Assembly (NCBI RefSeq): GCF_022347565.1
Contig: NZ_JAKRGH010000007.1
Span: 124,001 to 188,000 of the forward strand
Source: Vibrio sp. Of7-15
GTDB taxonomy: Bacteria > Pseudomonadota > Gammaproteobacteria > Enterobacterales > Vibrionaceae
Length of the DNA stretch: 64,000 nt
Direction: 5' to 3'
In this document: positions 1-8,977 of the stretch, one piece after another
Numbering within the stretch: the first letter of the stretch is position 1
Layout: every line of letters begins with the position of its first letter
The notes under the pieces: generated by a model
Told to the model about the DNA's origin: nothing
What the model saw: only the letters and a program-made list of their open reading frames with translations
Database searches by the model: none
Made by a program: the position numbers and the translations under genes

Positions 1-2
1 CT

Positions 3-281
3 TCGGGCAGTGGCCAGGCGGTGATCACCATGCCAATCATTATTCCTTTGGCGGATGTGGGTGATGTGACGCGTCAAGTGGCGGCTTTAGCTTCTCAGCT
101 TGGTGATGGTATCTCTAACTACATTTACCCTACGAACGGTGGGTTACTGGCGGTGTTAGCGATTGCGAAAGTGCCTTATACCAAGTGGGTGAGGTTTTTC
201 TTGCCGCTGTTCTTGTTCTGGTCGGTAGGTGCGTTAATTGCAGTTGTTATCGCCCAGCTAATTCAGTTAGGCCCTTTCTAA
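3..281 (+). CDS. YfcC-family membrane transporter, C-terminal fragment
   Basis: The reading frame is open from the left edge (first whole codon at 3), so this is the last 92 residues of a larger gene. The fragment starts with a Ser-Gly-Ser-Gly-Gln stretch followed by a T-M-P-I-I-I-P-L-A-D segment, which matches the C-terminal half of YfcC/ArcD-like carriers (basic amino acid or C4-dicarboxylate uptake). A hydrophobic helix at the end (WVRFFLPLFLFWSVGALIAV) fits the last membrane span. A strong terminator follows 30 bp after the stop. The substrate cannot be told from this fragment. The family call is from recalled motif similarity only. Confidence 0.65.
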   Translation, partial: SGSGQAVITMPIIIPLADVGDVTRQVAALASQLGDGISNYIYPTNGGLLAVLAIAKVPYTKWVRFFLPLFLFWSVGALIAVVIAQLIQLGPF

Positions 282-311
282 GCTGTTAATCTGCTTCATC
301 GTTGTATTTTT

Positions 312-365
312 GCCAGCCAAGTAATTATTCCGATTTTAGGTTAAGTAATTACGGCTGGCTTTTTC
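312..365 (+). terminator. Intrinsic terminator after the YfcC-like gene
   Basis: The arms GCCAGCC and GGCTGGC are separated by AAGTAATTA/TAATTAC inner arms and followed by TTTTT. The near-perfect stem of about 14 bp with a T-tract is a textbook Rho-independent terminator for the gene on the left. Confidence 0.85.
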
Positions 366-510
366 ATAAATAAAATCAGTGCTTTTTCATTATCATCCGA
401 AGATGAACTGAATATGAAAACCCTCCTCAGCATCAATTCAGCGTCATAAATTTAAGATAACTTCATTATCAACGAGCTCATAAAGAGCCGTCACCGAAAT
501 GGAGCTTATT

Positions 511-1242
511 ATGACCAGTCCAATCAGCGTTGTTGTTATTGCTTTAAATGAAGAAGAAACCATTGGACATTTATTGAATGATTTAAAAGCTCAGACTTAT
601 ACAGAGTTTGAGGTGCTACTAGTAGACAGTAACAGTGATGATAAAACCGTAGAGATAGCCACAGAGATTGGCTCAGAACTGCCCGCTTTTAAAGTGATAG
701 AAATGGAAGAGCGTGGAGCCAGCTTGGGTCGCAATGTCGGGGCTGAACATGCTACTCACGAAAGACTGGTTTTCCTTGATTCTGATGTGCGCATCGGTCC
801 GGATTTTTTAGCGCAAGCGATTTCAGCGTTAGATAAAACAGGGCTTAAAGTCGCGGGAGGGCGGATGAATTCGACGGCGCCTGAATCTAAAATCCGCTGG
901 GGTATTAAGTCTTTTGATATGGGAATGATGGCAAGTCAGTTTGTTTTCCCAACTGCGGTTGGCGCGTGCATCTTTAGTACGAAAACAGTGCACCAAGACA
1001 TTGGTGGGTTTAATACAGCGATTAAATTATGTGAAGATTGTGATTATGTAAAACGAGCGAGTCGTAGCTATCGTTTCCGCATGATCCCAGTCTTTTTTGA
1101 ATTTGATGCTCGTCGCTTACGCCAAGATGGTGTTGTCAAAACAGGGTTTACGTACCTAAAAGCAAACACCTTTCGCTTGTTTTTTGGAGAATTAGAAAGT
1201 GATCAAATTCGTTATGAATTCGGCCACTATAAAAAGGCGTAA
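511..1242 (+). CDS. Family 2 glycosyltransferase
   Basis: A 243-residue GT-A fold glycosyltransferase, probably cytoplasmic and transferring a sugar from a nucleotide-sugar donor. The N-terminal ISVVVIALNEEETIG strand-loop, the DSN-D donor-binding loop near residue 45 and the DSD (FLDSDVRIG, about residue 90) metal-binding triad are all GT2 hallmarks. The acidic ED in LCEDCDYVKR (about residue 175) is the likely catalytic base region. I start at 511 rather than an in-frame ATG at 499 because GGAG at 501-504 sits at ideal distance from 511. The stop at 1242 lies only 2 bp before the DedA/LssY gene, so the two are almost certainly co-transcribed, suggesting a role with a membrane or lipid-linked substrate. 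The acceptor is unknown. Confidence 0.85.
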   Translation: MTSPISVVVIALNEEETIGHLLNDLKAQTYTEFEVLLVDSNSDDKTVEIATEIGSELPAFKVIEMEERGASLGRNVGAEHATHERLVFLDSDVRIGPDFLAQAISALDKTGLKVAGGRMNSTAPESKIRWGIKSFDMGMMASQFVFPTAVGACIFSTKTVHQDIGGFNTAIKLCEDCDYVKRASRSYRFRMIPVFFEFDARRLRQDGVVKTGFTYLKANTFRLFFGELESDQIRYEFGHYKKA

Positions 1243-1244
1243 TC

Positions 1245-2567
1245 ATGAATATTGAAGCTTGGCTATCATTCTTGCATTCTCCGTGGCTTTTGGCCCTATT
1301 GTTTGGTGGGGCCATGGCAGATGCAATCATTGGTGTCGGCTTCTTTATTTATGGTGAAGTATTTTTCTTATTGGGAGGCTATGCCATCGCATCAGGACAC
1401 GGTTATTGGATCGTGCTTTTGCTTTGGAGTGGTGCATGGGCGGGTGATTTACTCAGTTACTGGCTTGGGCACAAGTACGGGAAGTCGTTATTGTATGGGC
1501 GGCTTAAAAAATCTAAGCGCTTGAGAGCGAATTATCGTAAAGCCCGTTCCCAGCTACATCAACGTCAAAAGTTCGCTATTTTTTCAGCCCGGTTATTAGG
1601 ACCACTATCTTGGGTGATGCCTTTTATTGCAGGCGTGGCCAAAGTTCAGCCGAGAACGTTCATTCTTTATAGCGGTATTGGCGTGTTAATTGGCACAACC
1701 CAATTTATTGTTGCCGGGTATTTGTTACACCAAGGGATTTCCATGTTTGATAATATTCTTTTGATTGTGCGTGAGTATCAGTATGTTGTTATCGCAAGCC
1801 TGATTGCGGTGATCGTAAGTGGGTGGTTGATTAAGAACCACCTAAGGACTCAAAGGAAAGAAGGGAAAATTAAACTTGCCTCTAAAGTTACCACAGTTTG
1901 GCTAGTGTCATTTATTACGATGAACTACAGCTACTTTTTTGTGAGTAATGCTCATGCTACAAGCCCTAAACAGCAAATACAGCCACTTCAATTAGATGCT
2001 ATATCAGAGCTTGACTTTCAGGTGTATGCAGGTTCACCTAAGCTAAATCACCCGCAGCCAATTAATTTAGTGTTGGTGACTGATAAAGGTTTAAAGCAGC
2101 TTCATGATCAGCTTGGCTGGATTGAGAATAAAACTTTTTCTTCTGATAAATTAAGCTTTCGCCAGTATGTGGGGTTATTAAAACAGGGTACGCCACCCGT
2201 CTCAGATTTGTACCATCAAGGCTACCCACAGCATTATGCGTTTCAGCCTGTGCAAAAGAGTGATTTAATTAATAGAGAGCATGTTCGCTGGTGGCGTGTA
2301 GGCAAAACAGAGCAGGGTAAAGACATCTATTTAGGCTCGGTGAGCCGTGATAATGAGGTAGAGATTAAGCCATACAAAGGTGTGATCACCCTATTACACG
2401 ATATCGATCCTAATGTAGACAGTAGCCGAGTGGGGTTTAATTCGGCTTTAAAAAACGCTTACCCGTCGGCAGTGATGGCGGATGAGGCGTTAGCACCCAA
2501 AATATCTAAACATCAACCTCAGCAAGATTATTGGACTGATGGTTTAGTGACTGTCATTGAGCTATGA
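1245..2567 (+). CDS. DedA-family membrane protein fused to an LssY-type C-terminal domain
   Basis: A 440-residue two-part protein. Residues 1-200 form a DedA/SNARE-associated module: several hydrophobic helices, the conserved F-x-x-R-L-x-P segment (FSARLLGPLSWVMPFIAG, about 112-130), and re-entrant glycine-rich loops. DedA proteins are linked to lipid carrier flipping (undecaprenyl phosphate) and membrane homeostasis. After another helix near 215-235, residues 260-440 resemble the LssY_C domain: a histidine-arginine segment (EHVRWWRVG), a conserved GSVSRD and a HDIDPNVDSSRVGF stretch. It starts 2 bp after the glycosyltransferase stop with AAAAAGG as ribosome binding site. Its last 40 bp overlap the convergent diguanylate cyclase gene. 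The DedA half is confident; the LssY_C call is from recalled motifs. Confidence 0.8.
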   Translation: MNIEAWLSFLHSPWLLALLFGGAMADAIIGVGFFIYGEVFFLLGGYAIASGHGYWIVLLLWSGAWAGDLLSYWLGHKYGKSLLYGRLKKSKRLRANYRKARSQLHQRQKFAIFSARLLGPLSWVMPFIAGVAKVQPRTFILYSGIGVLIGTTQFIVAGYLLHQGISMFDNILLIVREYQYVVIASLIAVIVSGWLIKNHLRTQRKEGKIKLASKVTTVWLVSFITMNYSYFFVSNAHATSPKQQIQPLQLDAISELDFQVYAGSPKLNHPQPINLVLVTDKGLKQLHDQLGWIENKTFSSDKLSFRQYVGLLKQGTPPVSDLYHQGYPQHYAFQPVQKSDLINREHVRWWRVGKTEQGKDIYLGSVSRDNEVEIKPYKGVITLLHDIDPNVDSSRVGFNSALKNAYPSAVMADEALAPKISKHQPQQDYWTDGLVTVIEL

Positions 2568-4393
2568 GCCGATTTAGACAAATAGGTCTTTAGGATTACT
2601 GAATTTTGGTCCACAGAACTAACATAAACCTGATTTTTTCCTTCATTTTTAGCATGGTAAAGTGCCTCATCAGCTAAAGATACCACCTGATCAAAGTCAC
2701 TGTTCACTTGGCATATACCTGCGCTGATGGTGAAATGAAAAGAGTGCCCCTGTGTACTAATAGCTCGTTTTGAAATATCCCGGCGCAACGAATCTATGTA
2801 TTGATAGGCTTCTTCTTCAGAGTAGGCAGTAAAGATAATACAAAATTCTTCACCACCATAACGAGATAAGGTACTGGTGGGGGCAGGAAAGTGCTGTTTC
2901 ATTAATATTGCCGTTTGAAAAATAACGTCATCACCGCATAAATGACCATACTTATCATTGATTTTTTTGAAGTTATCTAAATCTAGAATGGCAAAGTAAT
3001 ATGGATTTAGTGATACTTGTGCTTTATGAAAAGCTAAGCGCAAATAGTTTTTATTTTTTAGCTTAGTCGCGGGATCAGTATAGCGTAGCTCTTCTTTTAA
3101 TAGCAGGTTAGAAAGCGATATTTGTACATAGCTTCGAATGACACGTAGCAGTGAACGGTAAGTAGGGTGTGATACTTGAATATGTACAACGCCGAGTAAA
3201 GCTCCATCATTCATGAGTGGGATACGGTAATAGCGACCTTGAAGCCCAAGAGCCTTAACGAGAGGATCACTCTTTGAAACTTTTAAATAGGAAATCGTAT
3301 GGTGTGAATAGAGGTTTGGGTTTATTTTCTCATTAAGCGTTCTTTGCCCTGTTGTTAATAACTCAATGAACGATTGCTGATTCGCATCATAGATGCATAA
3401 AGAAGTGCTCTTGCAATAGCAGAACTCCCGTAATAATTCTTCGGTTACCACCTTAAATTCATCAAATGTATGGATCTTATTCAGTTTATTAAGTTGCTGG
3501 TTTAAGCGAAAACTAATGAAGTTGATGAATAATACAAAACTCAAAATTGCAGCAATAATGAACGTGGTTAAACCGAATTCGGAAAAATGCGAGATAATAT
3601 CGTAGGCGTTAGTGCCAGAAAGGATCACCCAGTTGTAGGGGTTATCAGCATCAAAAACCGCCATCTTTTGTCGCCCTAAGTAAACGTATTCGCTTTTCCC
3701 AAATAACGTACCTTGATTGATAGTTGCTTGTAATTGTTGATGAAAACTCACAGAGGGTGTAGCAATTCTATTGTTATCAGGGTGAATGAGTACTTGTTTT
3801 GTTTCACGATCAATGACGAATAAGTAGCCATCAGAGAGGGTTTTTAAATTAGTAAACTGCTGAGAAAAATATAATGGATCAAATTCAATAATTAATGCAG
3901 CTTTATACCTTTTCTTGGCTTTTATGGTCTTTTTTAAAGCAAAAACCCACTTATTATTGTGATTTTTGTACAATGATGAAATGCCATAAGCATGAGTGCC
4001 AATTCGGTTGATATGCCAAATAGGTTTGAATTCAGCCCGTTTTTGATGGTAGGGGTGAGTGCTCCCATCTGTGGTGACATAGCTATAATTATCTAAGTAC
4101 AAGATACCAATATCATGATAACCACCATCGCCGTTCACTTCACGTTTTGCTAGAGCAAAAAAGTCATTTTCACCATCAGAAATTAATGTGGCTTCTAAGG
4201 CATACAGTAAACCAATACTTGATTTAACTTTTCCATCTAATAAGGCTTTTGCCATTTGAATGTTATTTTGAGATTGAGAAAGAGCGCTCTCTTCAACGTC
4301 TTTATATTGATTAAAAGCAATGAACCCTAAGCTTGCTAATACTACGAGCAAAACGGGCCTAAATGTTTTAATCAGTAATTTTGGTCTAAGCAT
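2528..4393 (-). CDS. Membrane-bound diguanylate cyclase (Cache sensor + GGDEF)
   Basis: A 621-residue signalling enzyme that should make cyclic di-GMP from two GTP. One N-terminal membrane helix (about 8-28) and a second (about 272-297) bracket a periplasmic region of about 240 residues with Cache-like features (ILYLDNYSYVTTDG, WVFALKKTIK, GYLFVIDRETKQVLIHP). A cytoplasmic linker of about 140 residues, possibly GAF-like, precedes a GGDEF domain (about 450-600) whose active-site signature is GGEEF near residue 511, preceded by DPATKLKN and FKKINDKYGHLCGDD. No RxxD inhibitory site is seen just upstream of GGEEF, so product inhibition is probably absent. No EAL domain is present. Its 3' end overlaps the DedA/LssY gene tail to tail. 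Confidence 0.9.
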   Translation of the reverse strand: MLRPKLLIKTFRPVLLVVLASLGFIAFNQYKDVEESALSQSQNNIQMAKALLDGKVKSSIGLLYALEATLISDGENDFFALAKREVNGDGGYHDIGILYLDNYSYVTTDGSTHPYHQKRAEFKPIWHINRIGTHAYGISSLYKNHNNKWVFALKKTIKAKKRYKAALIIEFDPLYFSQQFTNLKTLSDGYLFVIDRETKQVLIHPDNNRIATPSVSFHQQLQATINQGTLFGKSEYVYLGRQKMAVFDADNPYNWVILSGTNAYDIISHFSEFGLTTFIIAAILSFVLFINFISFRLNQQLNKLNKIHTFDEFKVVTEELLREFCYCKSTSLCIYDANQQSFIELLTTGQRTLNEKINPNLYSHHTISYLKVSKSDPLVKALGLQGRYYRIPLMNDGALLGVVHIQVSHPTYRSLLRVIRSYVQISLSNLLLKEELRYTDPATKLKNKNYLRLAFHKAQVSLNPYYFAILDLDNFKKINDKYGHLCGDDVIFQTAILMKQHFPAPTSTLSRYGGEEFCIIFTAYSEEEAYQYIDSLRRDISKRAISTQGHSFHFTISAGICQVNSDFDQVVSLADEALYHAKNEGKNQVYVSSVDQNSVILKTYLSKSAHSSMTVTKPSVQ

Positions 4394-5104
4394 TAAAAGT
4401 ACAGTGTGTCATTTTATAAATGTAAGTTTATTAAATCTTAATAAGTGCGGCTAGGTACGAAACTTTGCCCCAAGATACACAGGTTACATGTTCGATTAAC
4501 CGAGCTTTTATGTGAGTATTTATTCGCTGTTCCCATGACGATTACCAACATTTTTATGAGTGATTTTGTTTTATAGTTTCTATATCTAAAATACTGCTAA
4601 GCCATAAAATTTTAACATGAATATTATTAATATATGGCGTTATAAATCTCCTCAACCTCTCACTTTTTAGTGAATCTCACTGAATTAATTTTCGATGGGA
4701 AATAAGTATTAAAAAAAGCCTTAAATTTTAGAAGAATTTTTGAATCTCGTCCCATTGTTAATCTCTTGTTAATGCTTGTGGGGTGGGGTACGATAAATAT
4801 AATTTGTTAAAGGAAATTATTAATCTAATTATGCTTATAAATGAGGGATGTTATTAATTATCAGCTATAACAATACTTTATTGGTTTGTTTTGTTGTTTG
4901 GGTTCCTGGTTTTTTCGATAAGATTTAATGGGAATTATAAATTCAACCCCCTACCTGAAACTTTTTTGTTATATAAAAGAAATAAATCTTGACTATGCAG
5001 TTAGTACGGTATTAATTAGGTAGCGTATGTAGTTAGTTTACTATGCGCAGAATAATAAAAACTACCCTTGTAAATAAGTTGTAAACAAACAAATGGAGAT
5101 CGTT
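4394..5104. other. Intergenic region between the diguanylate cyclase and glgC
   Basis: A 711-bp very AT-rich divergent spacer. It must contain the promoters of both flanking genes. I see no open frame with a plausible protein, no tRNA-like fold and no strong terminator. A candidate glgC promoter near 4989 is listed separately. Confidence 0.5.
4989..5017 (+). promoter_or_regulatory. Candidate sigma-70 promoter of glgC
   Basis: TTGACT at 4989-4994, a 17-bp spacer, then TTAATT at 5012-5017. The -35 is near consensus, the -10 is poor. It would give a leader of about 80 nt for glgC. This is a by-eye match in AT-rich DNA, so weak. Confidence 0.35.
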
Positions 5105-6322
5105 ATGGCTGGTGTTTTAGGAATGATTTTGGCAGGTGGTGAGGGTTCTCGTTTACGTCCGTTAACGGAGTCGAGAAGTAAGCCCGCAGTACCATTCGGG
5201 GGTAGTTATCGCTTAATTGATTTTGCCCTTAATAATTTTGTTAATGCAGATTTAATGCGTATTTATGTTCTTACCCAATTTAAATCGCAGTCTTTGTTTG
5301 ATCACATGAAAAAGGGTTGGAATATTACAGGGATCACCGACCGTTTCATTGATCCTGTGCCAGCCCAAATGCGTACGGGTAAGCGTTGGTATGAAGGTAC
5401 TGCTGATGCCATCTACCAAAACATTCGTTTTATTGAACTAGCTGACCCAGAGCACGTCTGTATCTTCGGCTCTGATCATATTTACAAAATGGATGTTCGT
5501 CAGATGCTTGATTTCCACAAGCGAAAAGAAGCATCTTTGACGGTATCTGCTTTACGTATGCCTTTACACGAAGCCACCGAATTTGGTGTTATTGAAGTGG
5601 ATGAAGAAGGGCGTATGATTGGTTTCCAAGAAAAACCAGCAAATCCTAAATCGATTCCTGGCGATCCTGAACATGCACTTGTTTCTATGGGCAACTACAT
5701 CTTTGAAGCGAAAAAATTATGCGCAGAGCTGGAAAGTGATGCTGAAAATGAAGCATCAAGCCATGACTTTGGTAAAGACATTATTCCGAAAATGGTGCCA
5801 GAAGGTAATGTGTTTGTTTACGACTTCAGCACCAATAAAATTACAGGTGAGAAAGAAGAAGTCTATTGGCGTGATGTAGGTACGATTGATGCGTACTGGC
5901 AGGCTCACATGGATTTGTTGAAAAAAGACGCCCCATTTTCTTTGTATAATCGTCAGTGGCCGCTACATACTTATTACCCTCCTTTACCCCCTGCTACGTT
6001 TACCGACTCAGAAAACGAAAAAGTAAAAATGACGGATAGCCTGATTTCTGGTGGTAGCTATGTGCAGGGGGCAAGTATTTACAAATCGGTACTTGGTTAT
6101 CGCAGTAATATTGGCCGTAACACCTTGGTTAGTGAGAGTGTGTTACTAGGGGATGTGAAGATTGGTGAAAATTGCTCAATTCGTCGTGCCATCATTGATA
6201 AAAACGTAGAAATTGCACCTGGTACGATTATTGGAGAGAATTTAGAACAAGATCGTCAAAATTATCATGTGTCGGATGACGGTATCGTTGTGATTCCAAA
6301 AGGAGCAAAAATTGGCTACTAA
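5105..6322 (+). CDS. glgC: Glucose-1-phosphate adenylyltransferase (ADP-glucose pyrophosphorylase)
   Basis: A 405-residue enzyme making ADP-glucose from ATP and glucose 1-phosphate, the committed step of bacterial glycogen synthesis. The N-terminal nucleotidyltransferase signature LAGGEGSRLRPLTESRSKPAVPFGG is intact, as are the YEGTADAIYQN loop, the GSDHIYKMD catalytic aspartate region and the FQEKP glucose-1-phosphate site. The C-terminal third is a left-handed beta-helix with hexapeptide-like repeats (SVLGYRSNIGRNTLVSES). The start is 5105, because GGAGA at 5095-5099 is well spaced from it; an in-frame ATG at 5093 has no binding site. Its stop overlaps the glgA start, indicating translational coupling. 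In E. coli this enzyme is allosterically controlled by fructose 1,6-bisphosphate and AMP; that is family knowledge. Confidence 0.97.
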   Translation: MAGVLGMILAGGEGSRLRPLTESRSKPAVPFGGSYRLIDFALNNFVNADLMRIYVLTQFKSQSLFDHMKKGWNITGITDRFIDPVPAQMRTGKRWYEGTADAIYQNIRFIELADPEHVCIFGSDHIYKMDVRQMLDFHKRKEASLTVSALRMPLHEATEFGVIEVDEEGRMIGFQEKPANPKSIPGDPEHALVSMGNYIFEAKKLCAELESDAENEASSHDFGKDIIPKMVPEGNVFVYDFSTNKITGEKEEVYWRDVGTIDAYWQAHMDLLKKDAPFSLYNRQWPLHTYYPPLPPATFTDSENEKVKMTDSLISGGSYVQGASIYKSVLGYRSNIGRNTLVSESVLLGDVKIGENCSIRRAIIDKNVEIAPGTIIGENLEQDRQNYHVSDDGIVVIPKGAKIGY

Positions 6323-7799
6323 TCCTCTTAATATTCTTTATGTCGCCTCTGAAGTTGAAGGGTTGATTAAAAGTGGTGGTTTAGCCGATGTGGCTAAGGC
6401 ATTATCAAAAGCACTGCAAGAGAAAGGGCAGCATGTAAAAATTACCTTGCCCGCTTACAGTGCAATTGCTGACCGTGATGAAGCAGAAGTGATTCTTGAT
6501 ACTCAGTTAGAGCATTGGCCTCATACGCCTTATAAAGTACGTTCTCTATCGATCGATGGGGTTGAAGCCTTGGGGATTGAGTGCCCTCAGTATTTCGACC
6601 GAGACTCTCTGTATGCTGAGAATAACCAAGCTTATGCGGATAATGGGGAGCGTTTTGCTTTCTTTAGCGCTGCTTGTCTCGATATGTTGGAAAAACTGAA
6701 TTACCAACCAGATATCATTCATGCTAATGACTGGCACACTGGTTTAGTGCCGTTTTTGTTGAAAGTTCGTTACGGTCAAGATGCCTTTTTTGCTGATACT
6801 CATAGCGTGATTTCAATTCATAATGCGGTATTTAAAGGGATCTTTAGTTACCACGAATTAGAGTGCATTACTGAATTATATCAGCATCGTTTTTTAAATA
6901 TTGAAGTTAGCCATGATCACGTGAGTATGTTAAAAGCAGGCGTTGCGTATGCAGATAAGATTAATGGTGTAAGCCCTAACTATGCTGCTGAACTGCTTAC
7001 TGAGCTAGGTGCACACGGCATGGCGGCGGATTTCCAACACCGTCAGGCGGATTTATGCGGTATTGTCAATGGCTGTGACTACAGTGAATGGGATCCTGAA
7101 ACAGATAAGTACATTCCTCAAAACTACAAAGCTAACCGTAACAGCATGGTTCGAGGTAAAAAAGCTTGTAAACGTGCGTTGCAAGACGAAGTAGGTTTAC
7201 CGCAAAAAGATGTAGCGGTGTATGGCATGGTTTGCCGCCTAACGAACCAAAAAGGCTTACATTACTTAACGCCGATCTTAGATAAGTTTTTACGTAGTGA
7301 TGTGCAAGTTGTGATTGTTGGAACGGGCGACCCGGTAATTGCTGCAGAGCTTCATGCTATTGCAGAGGCAAACCCAGAGAAGTTTGCGTTTGTGGAAGCG
7401 TACAGTAATAAATTAGCGCACTGGGTAGAAGCGGCTTCTGATTTCTTCCTTATGCCATCAGAATTTGAGCCATGTGGATTAAATCAAATCTATAGTATGG
7501 CTTATGGTACGCTTCCGATTGTTCGTGCTGTTGGTGGATTAAAAGATACCGTTATTGACTATGAAGAAACACCGCAGGTGGCAACCGGATTCTCATTCCA
7601 AGAGCCATGTGCTTTCCAACTGTTGATCACACTTCAGCAAACGTTACTGCTTTACACTCAACAGCCGAATGAGATTAAGCGTTTACAGCTTAATGCCATG
7701 GCGTGTGATTTTAATTGGCTAGAGTCTGCTGAGCAGTACCTTGAAATGTACCAAAGCGCAGTCACCTCTGAGGTATCGGAACAAACACACAGCCACTAA
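6312..7799 (+). CDS. glgA: Glycogen synthase (GT5, ADP-glucose dependent)
   Basis: A 495-residue GT-B glycosyltransferase that adds glucose from ADP-glucose to growing alpha-1,4-glucan. It shows the N-terminal K-S-G-G-L-A-D-V motif (ADP-glucose binding lysine), the HANDWHTGLVPF and HNAVFKGIF motifs, and the C-terminal E-x7-E type signature PSEFEPCGLNQIYSMAYGTLPIVRAVGGL. The start is a TTG at 6312, preceded by AGGAG at 6301-6305 and overlapping the last 11 bp of glgC; no ATG nearby gives a full N terminus. A strong terminator follows, so glgC-glgA is a two-gene operon. No branching enzyme or phosphorylase gene is nearby. Confidence 0.97.
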   Translation: MATNPLNILYVASEVEGLIKSGGLADVAKALSKALQEKGQHVKITLPAYSAIADRDEAEVILDTQLEHWPHTPYKVRSLSIDGVEALGIECPQYFDRDSLYAENNQAYADNGERFAFFSAACLDMLEKLNYQPDIIHANDWHTGLVPFLLKVRYGQDAFFADTHSVISIHNAVFKGIFSYHELECITELYQHRFLNIEVSHDHVSMLKAGVAYADKINGVSPNYAAELLTELGAHGMAADFQHRQADLCGIVNGCDYSEWDPETDKYIPQNYKANRNSMVRGKKACKRALQDEVGLPQKDVAVYGMVCRLTNQKGLHYLTPILDKFLRSDVQVVIVGTGDPVIAAELHAIAEANPEKFAFVEAYSNKLAHWVEAASDFFLMPSEFEPCGLNQIYSMAYGTLPIVRAVGGLKDTVIDYEETPQVATGFSFQEPCAFQLLITLQQTLLLYTQQPNEIKRLQLNAMACDFNWLESAEQYLEMYQSAVTSEVSEQTHSH

Positions 7800-7816
7800 T
7801 ATTTTGGCAGAAAAGA

Positions 7817-7848
7817 GAAGAGCTCCTAGTATAGGGGCTCTTTTTTTT
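7817..7848 (+). terminator. Intrinsic terminator of glgCA
   Basis: AGAGCTCCT and AGGGGCTCT arms with a short loop followed by eight T residues. Confidence 0.85.
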
Positions 7849-7947
7849 ATCTGATTCTTTTTATTAAATTAGCTGGCAATGAAGAAGGTTTACTAATCAA
7901 GTAGTATTATAGTTGAACTGTTTATTGTTCAAATGGTTAGAAAGGTT

Positions 7948-8904
7948 ATGGCTACCAAAGTGGGCTCATCGATTGATAATCCAGTAAAAGTAATACAAAA
8001 AGCCACATGGGTGGGTGCGATTGGTAACGTCGTGTTGGCTGTACTGAAAATTGTGGTGGGGAAAATAACAGGCAGCCAAGCACTGGTTGCCGATGGTGTA
8101 CACAGTTTCTCTGATTTAGTAACAGACACCGCGATTTTAATTGGCTCACGTTACTGGACTGCGCCAGCAGATAAAGGGCACCCTTATGGTCACGGTCGGT
8201 TTGAAACGTTAACCAATATCTTTATTGGTGTTTTATTAGGTATTGTCGGAATTGGTATTGGTTGGGATTCGATTAATTCCATTGGTAATGAAGCTAGTAA
8301 CAATCCGAGCATGTTGGCTTTTGGTGCGGCTATCGCGTCGATTGTGGTGAAAGAAGGTTTGTATCGCTGGACGCTTATTCAAGCTAAACACATTAATAGC
8401 CGAGCTCTGCATGCAAATGCTTGGCATCACAGAACCGATGCATTGAGTTCTTTACCTGTTGCGGTAGCAGTTATCGCCAACTTTTTTGTTCCTGATTTGC
8501 ATTATCTTGATCAAATTGCTGCTTTGTTGGTTACCGCCATGATTTTAAAAGCGGCGTTTGAAATATTATGGCCCGCGATTTTAGAGATCACGGAAGCAGA
8601 AGCCGATAACGAGATCGAAAGTAAAATTCAGGCTTATGCTTCAGAAAATGAGGATATTGCAGAAGTGCATGCAATACGCAGTCGTCGTACTGGAAGCACG
8701 ATTTTATTGGATTTCCATTTATTGGTTGATCCTGAAATGAACGTAGAAAAAGCGCACACGATCAGTGAAGAGTTTAAGGCTCACATTTTAGAACAGCTTG
8801 ATGAAGTGGTGGATGTGATCATTCATATTGAGCCTGATACGTGTGAAGAGAGGGTTGTGAATCCGTGTTGTGATCCTTGTACTGGAAGTAAACCGATGGA
8901 TTAA
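7948..8904 (+). CDS. Cation diffusion facilitator family transporter
   Basis: About 318 residues. CDF proteins are dimeric proton antiporters exporting divalent metals such as Zn2+, Fe2+, Mn2+ or Cd2+. The N-terminal part has helices TM1-TM2 with the metal-site motif DGVHSFSDLVTD (H and D ligands), followed by GHPYGHGRFE. TM5 carries a second site (HANAWHHRTDALSS). A C-terminal cytoplasmic dimer domain (about 215-300) contains HAIRSRRTGSTILLDFHLLVDP. The last 20 residues are cysteine-rich (CEERVVNPCCDPC), an unusual tail that could bind metal. The start is uncertain: ATG 7933 (five residues longer) and ATG 7948 both lack a good binding site. Metal specificity is not predictable here. Confidence 0.9.
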   Translation: MATKVGSSIDNPVKVIQKATWVGAIGNVVLAVLKIVVGKITGSQALVADGVHSFSDLVTDTAILIGSRYWTAPADKGHPYGHGRFETLTNIFIGVLLGIVGIGIGWDSINSIGNEASNNPSMLAFGAAIASIVVKEGLYRWTLIQAKHINSRALHANAWHHRTDALSSLPVAVAVIANFFVPDLHYLDQIAALLVTAMILKAAFEILWPAILEITEAEADNEIESKIQAYASENEDIAEVHAIRSRRTGSTILLDFHLLVDPEMNVEKAHTISEEFKAHILEQLDEVVDVIIHIEPDTCEERVVNPCCDPCTGSKPMD

Positions 8905-8932
8905 TTTTACAGGAATATTCAATAAATAAAGA

Positions 8933-8958
8933 AGCCGCCTTTTTAAGGGCGGCTTTTC
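8933..8958. terminator. Bidirectional terminator between convergent genes
   Basis: GCCGCC and GGCGGC arms around TTTTTAA, with TTTT on the plus side and A-rich sequence on the other. It separates the CDF gene from the convergent PNPOx-like gene. Confidence 0.8.
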
Positions 8959-8977
8959 GATGAACCATGGTATGTGG

